Source: Pseudomonadota bacterium
GTDB taxonomy: Bacteria > Pseudomonadota > Alphaproteobacteria > Acetobacterales > Acetobacteraceae
Length of the DNA stretch: 5,796 bases
Direction: 5' to 3'
Assembly: GCA_021845835.1 (NCBI GenBank)
Contig: JAJZVE010000328.1
Coordinates: 1 to 5,796 of the forward strand
Of this stretch, positions 1 through 3,779 are shown piece after piece. Position numbers and translations under genes: made by a program. Under the pieces are notes generated by a model. That model searched no databases. It had not been told where the DNA came from and saw only the letters and a program-made list of their open reading frames with translations. Every line of letters starts with the position of its first letter. The first letter of the stretch is position 1.

Positions 1-94
1 CCGCAAATCCGGCGCCGAGATGGCCCGGCTCTACGGCGTCAGCCCGCCGACTGTGTCGCGCATCGTCGGACAGCACCGGGCCGCGCTGGCTTAG
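1..94 (+). CDS. Serine recombinase / Tn3-type resolvase, C-terminal fragment (5' end outside window)
   Basis: Only the last 30 codons are present; the reading frame starts at base 2 and stops with TAG at 92-94. The peptide contains AEMARLYGVSPPTVSRIV, a typical C-terminal helix-turn-helix of serine resolvases and invertases (HTH_7-like): an Ala-Glu-Met-Ala helix, a Gly turn, then a Ser-Pro-Pro-Thr-Val recognition helix. In these enzymes this domain binds the res site while the missing N-terminal domain carries the catalytic serine and resolves transposition cointegrates. The stop codon lies inside the 38-bp Tn3-type inverted repeat at 90-127, so the gene is the last one of a Tn3-family transposon that extends left. 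Whether the full gene is intact cannot be seen. A different HTH protein of the element is possible but less likely. Confidence 0.75.
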   Translation, partial: RKSGAEMARLYGVSPPTVSRIVGQHRAALA

Positions 95-127
95 CGTGCA
101 GTTTTGTACAAATCGTGTAGTGACCCC
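90..127. repeat. 38-bp terminal inverted repeat of a Tn3-family transposon (right end)
   Basis: Read on the minus strand from 127 to 90, this stretch starts GGGGTCACTACACG and ends TGCACGCTAAG. A GGGGTC outer end, a conserved ACGCTAAG inner end and an exact length of 38 bp are the signature of Tn3-family terminal repeats (compare Tn21, Tn501 and Tn5393 ends, from memory). The outer end faces right, so the transposon body lies to the left, in agreement with the resolvase end at 1-94. A 10-bp palindrome TTTGTACAAA (103-112) sits inside it. If the insertion made the usual 5-bp duplication, the flanking copy would be GGGAA at 128-132; the partner copy is outside the window. Confidence 0.85.
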
Positions 128-446
128 GGGAACGCCCCGGGCATGATCGCCCGGCAGGGAAAGGCCCATCCCGCTGAAAATCGCGGGATTTGGGCGCATT
201 GGCGCCGCGGAGCGCCCGGAAACCCACGCAAATCCGCCGGTTGGGAGGATGTCAGATGCCTGGCGTCCGGCAATTGCCGCGATCGCAAGCCGGTGGCGCC
301 ACAAAGACGGGGGGAGGGGCCGAAAATAACAGTGCTATTTGACAGATTACCTATATTGTAGTCAATAAACGTTTTACGCATTGATCAAAAGGAGTCTTTT
401 GTATGGCTGCGACACGCCCCCATCCCGCCCCCGCCCGCCGGCCAGG
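128..446. other. Gene-free region with stem-loop, palindrome cluster and AT-rich promoter-like segment
   Basis: About 320 bases without a convincing gene. Reading frames through it are composition artefacts without recognisable protein character. It holds a perfect 7-bp stem-loop (ATCCCGC / GCGGGAT, 168-189) and two CCCCGGG copies 11 bp apart (124-130, 135-141). Three perfect palindromes follow within 35 bp: CGGCAATTGCCG (268-279), GCGATCGC (279-286) and GTGGCGCCAC (293-302). An unusually AT-rich stretch at 326-400 contains a TTGACA box. This looks like a regulatory region for the downstream HTH gene; the function of the palindromes is unknown. Confidence 0.5.
336..367 (+). promoter_or_regulatory. 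Putative promoter/operator upstream of the DUF1612/HTH gene
   Basis: A consensus -35 hexamer TTGACA lies at 339-344 in the most AT-rich part of the left half of the window. No good -10 box sits 17 bp downstream (the hexamer at 362-367, TCAATA, is poor), so the promoter call is weak. The same segment has imperfect inverted arms, TATTTGAC (336-343) and GTCAATA (361-367), which could be an operator. The downstream gene encodes a helix-turn-helix protein, so autoregulation is conceivable but not shown. Confidence 0.3.
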
Positions 447-1655
447 ATGCCAATCCTGATCGGGGCGGATGGCTTCGACCGGGCGCCGCTCGACAGCCTG
501 ACCCGCACCGCGGCGCCCGATCCGATGGTGCTGGCATCGGCGCTCGCGGACGCCGCCGCCGGGATCGCGCGGCTCGACCAGGCGCTGGCCGGCCATCCTC
601 TGGCCCAGGCTTTTCTCTATCGCGCCCGCCTCGAGGCGGTCCGTCGCATGGCGGCGGTCGACGGCCAGCTCATCGACCCCTGGCACCTTGCCGCGACGAT
701 CGAGGGCCTGCGCCTGCGCATGGACCCTTACCTGCGCATCATCGATCGCGGCGAGATCCTCGAGAAAGCGAGATTTGCGCTGACCCTGCACCACTGGCTC
801 GTTGATCCGGATTTCGATCAGGAGGGCGAGGTGCAGCGCGCCGAAGCGATGCTGGCGATGCAGCCCGCCTCTTTGCCGCCGCTGATCGCCGCGGCGCAGG
901 GGTTTCGGGAGTGGATCGAGGCTGGCGATGCCCGTCCGGCGATGCGCGCGGCGATGGTTCGCTTCTGGCGCAAGCGGCAGCTTCTCCGTCTGCCCGTCCC
1001 GCTCACCGGCGCCGCTTCGCTCAGGTCCGAGCAAAGCTGGGCCCGTGACGATTGGCTGCCAGCGTTTCTGCGGGCGCTCGCGCGCGAGGCGGCGGACGGC
1101 ATGGACCTGCTCTACACCATGGAGCGCGCCTGGTTCGAAGCCCGGCGCGGCATTGCCGGCCGTCGCAAGGACTCCCACGTCGCTCCCGCCGTCGATCTGC
1201 TGGCAGCAACGCCGGTGCTGTCGGCGACCACGCTCGCCCGCATTCTTGGTATCACGGTCAAGAGCGCCATCCGCATCCTCGACACGCTGGTCGCGGCGGA
1301 GATCGCGGTCGAGGTCACGCATCGTTCGAAGCGGCGCCTGTTTGGGCTCAAGGGCCTGGCGCCGCTGCGCGAGGTGGTGCGCCCGCCCTATCGGCCCGAT
1401 CCGAGCCGTGGCCGCGGCCGTCCCCGCCAACCCATCGAGGAGGAAGAGGCCGAGGTCGCGCCGCCTCCGTTGCCGCCCCTGACGCCAATCGAGCGGACGG
1501 AATTCGATTACACCGTGCTGGAGGAGGCCATGGCCCATCTCGGCGCCGTGGTGCGGCAGGCCCGCCGTGCCTTGGGCATGGCCGCCGATGGCGGAAATCC
1601 GGTCGAATCTGGCGGTGTGGAGGCAGGGCTGGAACGAGATGCAATCAATGATTAA
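447..1655 (+). CDS. DUF1612 / helix-turn-helix protein (RHE_PE00001-like), function unknown
   Basis: The 402-residue protein (from ATG 447) resembles the plasmid-associated alphaproteobacterial family annotated RHE_PE00001 or DUF1612 plus HTH (PF07756 and PF11972, from memory). The N-terminal helical part includes ALADAAAGIARLDQAL, and RARLEAVRRMAAVDGQLIDP is typical of the family. Around residues 256-290 a winged-helix/HTH segment runs LSATTLARILGITVKSAIR, followed by VEVTHRSKRRLFGL. The tail is Pro/Glu-rich. No Fic HPFxxGNGR motif is present, so AMP-transferase activity is not suggested. A role in transcription control or plasmid maintenance is inference. The start is uncertain. The frame opens at TTG 381, with another TTG at 399, but the strong AAAAGGAG (387-394) is spaced for ATG 403, which is in another frame and stops at 459. 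ATG 447 lies inside that short frame. The TAA stop is 41 bp before the FitA-like start. Confidence 0.75.
   Translation: MPILIGADGFDRAPLDSLTRTAAPDPMVLASALADAAAGIARLDQALAGHPLAQAFLYRARLEAVRRMAAVDGQLIDPWHLAATIEGLRLRMDPYLRIIDRGEILEKARFALTLHHWLVDPDFDQEGEVQRAEAMLAMQPASLPPLIAAAQGFREWIEAGDARPAMRAAMVRFWRKRQLLRLPVPLTGAASLRSEQSWARDDWLPAFLRALAREAADGMDLLYTMERAWFEARRGIAGRRKDSHVAPAVDLLAATPVLSATTLARILGITVKSAIRILDTLVAAEIAVEVTHRSKRRLFGLKGLAPLREVVRPPYRPDPSRGRGRPRQPIEEEEAEVAPPPLPPLTPIERTEFDYTVLEEAMAHLGAVVRQARRALGMAADGGNPVESGGVEAGLERDAIND
1643..1653. repeat. Short inverted repeat at the end of the HTH gene
   Basis: AATCA (1643-1647) and TGATT (1649-1653) form perfect 5-bp arms around a single A. The repeat overlaps the last codons of the DUF1612/HTH gene and lies just ahead of the tandem repeats in front of the toxin-antitoxin pair. 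It could be part of an operator bound by the ribbon-helix-helix antitoxin; this is inference from position only. Confidence 0.3.
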
Positions 1656-1657
1656 AC

Positions 1658-1681
1658 TTGCTGCATTGCTTCATTGCTGCA
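1658..1681. promoter_or_regulatory. Three tandem 8-bp repeats upstream of the toxin-antitoxin pair (putative operator)
   Basis: Three directly adjacent 8-mers, TTGCTGCA (1658-1665), TTGCTTCA (1666-1673) and TTGCTGCA (1674-1681), differ at one position only and end 15 bp before the FitA-like start codon. Ribbon-helix-helix antitoxins commonly bind short repeated boxes in their own promoter, so an autoregulatory operator is a reasonable inference. No clear -35/-10 pair was found here. Confidence 0.4.
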
Positions 1682-1696
1682 TGGATAACCAAGCTG

Positions 1697-1945
1697 ATGG
1701 CGAGCATCACGATCCGTAACCTCGACGAACCCCTGAAAGCCCGCCTGCGCGTCCAGGCGGCCGTTCATGGCCGCTCCATGGAAGACGAAGCACGCGACAT
1801 CCTGCGGACCGCGCTCTCCCGTGAGCCGGCGCAGCCAAGCAACCTGGCCGCGGCCATCCGCAAGCGCTTCGCGCCGCTCGGCGGCGTCGAACTGCCCGAT
1901 GTGCCGCGCGAAGCGATACGCGAGCCACCGGATTTTGGGTCGTGA
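1697..1945 (+). CDS. fitA: FitA-like ribbon-helix-helix antitoxin
   Basis: The 82-residue product begins MASITIRNLDEPLKARLRVQ. This is the classic FitA/StbC-type ribbon-helix-helix: a short basic beta strand (residues 2-8) for operator binding, helix A (about 10-23), a GRSMEDEAR turn and helix B (27-40). The C-terminal arm (about 49-82, with NLAAAIRKRFAPLGGVEL and a final PPDF) is the part that in the FitAB family wraps and blocks the toxin. It should neutralise the PIN-domain ribonuclease encoded immediately downstream and repress its own operon. The frame opens further upstream at TTG 1658, but ATG 1697 matches the family N-terminus exactly and was chosen, although its ribosome-binding site is weak. 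The TGA stop overlaps the toxin GTG start (GTGA), implying translational coupling. The family assignment is strong; the symbol is by homology. Confidence 0.88.
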   Translation: MASITIRNLDEPLKARLRVQAAVHGRSMEDEARDILRTALSREPAQPSNLAAAIRKRFAPLGGVELPDVPREAIREPPDFGS

Positions 1946-2361
1946 TCGTCTTGGACACCAATGTCGTCTCCGAGTTGATGCGACCCGTGCCGTCGGTGAT
2001 GGTCGAGACCTGGATGACCGCCCAGCCTGCTGCCGGCCTGTTCATCTCGGCGATCACCGAGGCGGAACTTCGCTACGGCCTCGCCCTGCTGCCGGATGGC
2101 CAGCGGCAACGCCGGCTTCTGGCGCAGGCCGAGGCCATGCTGGCGGAGGATTTCGCTGGCCGTATTCTCCCCTTCGACAGCGCCGCGGCAGCGGCCTATG
2201 CACCGATCGCCGCCGCCCGCCGCCTCGCCGGCCGTCCGATCTCGCAAGCCGACGCCCAGATCGCCGCGATCGCCGCGTCGCGCGGCGCCGCCATCGCAAC
2301 ACGGAACGTGTCTGACTTCGACGGGTGCGGAATCCAGGTGCTCGACCCATGGACGGCATAG
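1942..2361 (+). CDS. fitB: FitB/VapC-like PIN-domain ribonuclease toxin
   Basis: The 139-residue protein is a full-length PIN domain, the usual size for FitB/VapC toxins. It starts MIVLDTNVVSELMRP, with the metal-binding Asp5 and Asn7 of the DTNVxSE motif. Glu42 lies in ITEAELRYG, Asp104 in ISQADAQIAAIA, and the last acidic cluster in TRNVSDF (Asn122, Asp125). These match the acidic residues expected for a Mg-dependent endoribonuclease, so the toxin looks catalytically intact. Family knowledge says such toxins cleave RNA (tRNA or rRNA in characterised VapCs) and inhibit growth when the antitoxin is lost, stabilising plasmids or islands; the target here is unknown. The GTG start overlaps the antitoxin stop by 4 bp. 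A 336-bp gene-free gap follows. Confidence 0.9.
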   Translation: MIVLDTNVVSELMRPVPSVMVETWMTAQPAAGLFISAITEAELRYGLALLPDGQRQRRLLAQAEAMLAEDFAGRILPFDSAAAAAYAPIAAARRLAGRPISQADAQIAAIAASRGAAIATRNVSDFDGCGIQVLDPWTA

Positions 2362-2697
2362 GCGGATATGGCACCGGCGCCGCTGCCGCCGCACTCCGCC
2401 ATGCCCGCCTGACGCTTCACGCCCGGCCGGCGTAAAGGTGGAAACCCACCGCGGCGGGACCGCCCCGAGCCTGCAGAGGGTCTGGCCACATGACCGGGTT
2501 CGACCCGACACGCGCGTGCCGGACAATTTGGAGGAAGGGGGTTTGGGAAAGGAGCCAGGGCGTTGCCCTGGACCCACTGGGGCAGCGCCCCCAGATCCGC
2601 GTCCCTACCGCGGCTCCAACGCGGGCCAGCCTTCTGGCGGCGGACTCGCTAAGCTGATAGATTCCCTGATGGATTTTCGAACCATGGGAGCGGACCC
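2362..2697. other. Gene-free region between the toxin gene and the WGR gene
   Basis: No reading frame here has convincing protein character on either strand. The region contains a GGTGG/CCACC stem-loop (2437-2450), a CGGGT/ACCCG hairpin (2495-2507) and the double-hairpin repeat at 2555-2594. The last 60 bases are more AT-rich and lead into the WGR start. A promoter for the WGR gene is expected in this last part, but no consensus -35/-10 pair stands out. Confidence 0.5.
2555..2594. repeat. REP-like double hairpin (intergenic GC-rich repeat)
   Basis: Two adjacent GC-rich stem-loops sit 5 bases apart: CCAGGGC-gtt-GCCCTGG (2555-2571, perfect 7-bp stem) and CTGGGG-cagcgc-CCCCAG (2577-2594, perfect 6-bp stem). 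The preceding sequence (GGTTTGGGAAAGGAG) and these hairpins resemble a repeat commonly seen between genes of Acetobacteraceae and related Alphaproteobacteria, from memory. It may act as a transcription attenuator or be a dispersed non-autonomous repeat. There is no T-tract, so it is not a standard intrinsic terminator. Confidence 0.5.
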
Positions 2698-2700
2698 ATG
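2683..2700 (+). promoter_or_regulatory. Hairpin enclosing the ribosome-binding site and start codon of the WGR gene
   Basis: A perfect inverted repeat, CATGGG (2683-2688) and CCCATG (2695-2700) with a 6-base loop, contains the whole initiation region. The likely Shine-Dalgarno GGGAG (2686-2690) starts in the left arm and continues into the loop, and the ATG (2698-2700) closes the right arm. If it folds in the mRNA it would mask initiation and lower or condition translation. The fold is visible in the sequence; the regulatory effect is inference. Confidence 0.4.
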
Positions 2701-2967
2701 CCCGAGCCGGTTCAGCTTTTGCTTTTCCCCGAACACGTGAGCCTGGTGCGCATCCGCCCCGAGCGCAATGAATGGCGTTTCTATCGCTTGCAAATCCTTC
2801 CCGATCTCTTTGGCAACATTCTCCTCGCCCGCCACTGGGGACGGATTGGCACGCAAGGCCGCTACCGCTGCGACCCGCAGCCTGATTCCGGGGCCGCTCT
2901 CGACGCTCTCGCCACCCTGGCCCGGCGCAAACGCCGCCGCGGCTATCACGACCGGGCCGGGCGGTAG
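2698..2967 (+). CDS. Stand-alone WGR-domain protein
   Basis: The 89-residue protein consists almost entirely of one WGR domain. It has RPERNEWRFYRLQILPDLFGN (20-40), the name-giving HWGRIGTQGR with Trp47-Gly48-Arg49, and a C-terminal helix ending ARRKRRRGY (75-83). WGR domains occur in PARPs, where they contact DNA ends, and in bacterial MolR-like proteins; short single-domain versions are common in Alphaproteobacteria but uncharacterised. Nucleic-acid binding is plausible from family knowledge and the basic tail, but the role is unknown. GGGAG at 2686-2690 gives a 7-base spacing to the ATG. A stem-loop follows the stop after 7 bases. It is the first of three small same-strand genes. Confidence 0.88.
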   Translation: MPEPVQLLLFPEHVSLVRIRPERNEWRFYRLQILPDLFGNILLARHWGRIGTQGRYRCDPQPDSGAALDALATLARRKRRRGYHDRAGR

Positions 2968-2974
2968 CGGCGCC

Positions 2975-3001
2975 ACAAGCGTTGCCGTTTGCGGCGCTTG
3001 T
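2975..3001 (+). terminator. Stem-loop after the WGR gene (possible weak terminator)
   Basis: Perfect 7-bp arms ACAAGCG (2975-2981) and CGCTTGT (2995-3001) begin 8 bases past the WGR stop codon, with a short inner CCG/CGG pairing in the loop. There is no following run of T, so intrinsic termination is uncertain. It may instead stabilise the 3' end of the WGR transcript. Confidence 0.35.
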
Positions 3002-3085
3002 TAACGGCTTGCGCCGCGCCGCGGGATGGCATGAGAACGCCGCGAGAAAGAGAGCCAGGAATGCCGCGGACGGGCGGGAGGCCGC

Positions 3086-3400
3086 ATGCCGCGCCGAAGT
3101 ATGTTGGCACGCGGTCTGGTCGAAATCCGTTCCGGCATGTATGGCATGCGGGCGCTTTTTACCGCCACCGGAATGGCTGGGGTCAAGGCGTTGCTCGCCG
3201 ATGCCCGGCGCATGCACCCGGAAGCCTATGCCTCTCTGCGCGAGGAACTGGGATCCTCGCCAGCAACCGAAACATCAAAGGAGAATGAAACATGGCACGT
3301 GCCACGACATCACGAACCACCACGAGAAGCGGCAAGGGCGCTGCCACCCGCAAGGGCGCGGCCGCGAAATCGCCGCGTGGCGCGGCAAAAAAGGCGGTGA
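3086..3400 (+). CDS. Small hypothetical protein overlapping the next gene
   Basis: The frame from ATG 3086 (GGGAGG at 3076-3081; alternative ATG 3101) gives 104 residues. I do not recognise a family. The first 65 or so residues look like real protein, for example GMYGMRALFTATGMAG and VKALLADARRMHPEAYASL. By hand count of 50 codons from 3101, GC is about 68, 50 and 74 percent at codon positions 1, 2 and 3, the pattern expected of a coding frame here. After about residue 65 the reading runs through the ribosome-binding site and 109 bases of the following gene in another frame, and its Arg/Pro-rich tail looks like out-of-frame translation. The ancestral stop may therefore have been lost, or the tail may be real. 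Role unknown. Confidence 0.45.
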   Translation: MPRRSMLARGLVEIRSGMYGMRALFTATGMAGVKALLADARRMHPEAYASLREELGSSPATETSKENETWHVPRHHEPPREAARALPPARARPRNRRVARQKRR

Positions 3401-3678
3401 AGACCCCAGCGCCGAAGCGGGCGCCGAAAGCGGCGGCCAAGCCAGCGCGCGCCAGCGCGTCGGCGCCGCTCGCCGGGCGCGTCGATCAGCTCGAGCGCAA
3501 CATCGCTTCGCTGCGCACCCGGTATTCCGAGCTGAAACGCGCCCTGGCTGATCTCTCGGCCCGCAGCGAGGCGCAACCATCCGCCCCGGCCAAGCCTGCC
3601 CGCCGCCGGCGCGAACCCGAGGCCGCTCCGGCCGACGCGCCGCTGGAGACGGAGGAAAAATCCGATCAGAACGAATAG
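3292..3678 (+). CDS. Lys/Arg/Ala/Pro-rich coiled-coil protein, histone-H1-like tail
   Basis: The 128-residue protein has three visible parts. Residues 1-55 form a strongly basic, low-complexity Ala/Lys/Arg/Pro/Ser/Thr segment with AAK and APK units, like histone H1 or HU-type tails. Residues 60-90 are a short amphipathic coiled coil with heptad-spaced Val64, Leu67, Ile71, Leu74, Leu81, Leu85 and Leu88. The C-terminal part is Pro/Arg-rich and ends in an acidic stretch, LETEEKSDQNE. There is no signal peptide and no membrane segment. Non-specific DNA or RNA binding with oligomerisation is the simplest inference; no enzyme motif is visible. A strong AAAGGAG (3279-3285) 6 bases before ATG supports this start. 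It follows the WGR and hypothetical genes on the same strand and is overlapped by the latter for 109 bp. Confidence 0.75.
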   Translation: MARATTSRTTTRSGKGAATRKGAAAKSPRGAAKKAVKTPAPKRAPKAAAKPARASASAPLAGRVDQLERNIASLRTRYSELKRALADLSARSEAQPSAPAKPARRRREPEAAPADAPLETEEKSDQNE

Positions 3679-3688
3679 GCGCCGGCCC

Positions 3689-3711
3689 AACGGAGCCGTC
3701 CGTTCGTTCTT
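3689..3711 (+). terminator. Possible terminator hairpin after the basic-protein gene
   Basis: AACGGA (3689-3694) and TCCGTT (3699-3704) form a perfect 6-bp stem with a GCCG loop, starting 10 bases after the stop codon and followed by the T-rich CGTTCTT. It is a weak but well-placed intrinsic terminator candidate, lying in the 101-bp gap between convergent genes. No matching hairpin was found for the minus-strand ars genes in the rest of this gap. Confidence 0.4.
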
Positions 3712-3779
3712 CCAGGCCCCCGACGTCCGCTACGCAGTCTGACGCCAATATGATACCTGTTTGGGTGTCTGGTTAGTAG

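Larger units (their letters stand above)
1..127. mobile_element. Right end of a Tn3-family transposon
   Basis: The resolvase C-terminus (1-94) and the 38-bp terminal inverted repeat (90-127) together mark the end of a Tn3-family element whose transposase, res site and left repeat lie outside the window. Bases from 128 onward are therefore host or plasmid DNA next to the insertion. No second copy of this repeat was found by eye in the rest of the window, so the genes from 447 to the right edge are not visibly bracketed by the same element. Confidence 0.75.

Noticed and set aside
104..361. Plus-strand open frame after the transposon end
   Set aside because: It would start inside the Tn3 inverted repeat, has no ribosome-binding site, and its translation looks like random high-GC sequence with no motif.
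351..1538. Long minus-strand open frame opposite the HTH gene
   Set aside because: It is an Arg/Gln/His-rich shadow produced by the GC-biased third positions of the plus-strand gene, which has a recognisable family pattern and HTH; the minus frame has none.
1658..1696. TTG-initiated extension of the antitoxin upstream of ATG 1697
   Set aside because: The extra 13 residues read through the tandem repeats and do not fit the FitA family N-terminus, which begins directly at MASITIRNLD.
2490..2520. tRNA-like T-arm sequence GGGTTCGACCC
   Set aside because: The flanking bases do not form the required 5-bp T stem or an acceptor stem, and no anticodon arm lies upstream. It is only a short CGGGT/ACCCG hairpin.
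2096..2740. 214-codon plus-strand frame overlapping the toxin gene and the WGR start
   Set aside because: It is an alternative frame of the PIN-domain gene that stays open through the intergenic region; it is Arg/Pro/Ser-rich and has no family character.
2417..3217. 266-codon minus-strand frame across the WGR gene
   Set aside because: Composition is typical of antisense readings in GC-rich DNA, with no motif or plausible start signal; the plus-strand WGR domain is unambiguous.
3061..3288. Frame from ATG 3061 ending 3 bp before the basic-protein start
   Set aside because: Position looks attractive, but its third codon positions correspond to the low-GC (about 50 percent) position of the 3086 frame, so codon bias favours the 3086 frame; the peptide is also not protein-like.
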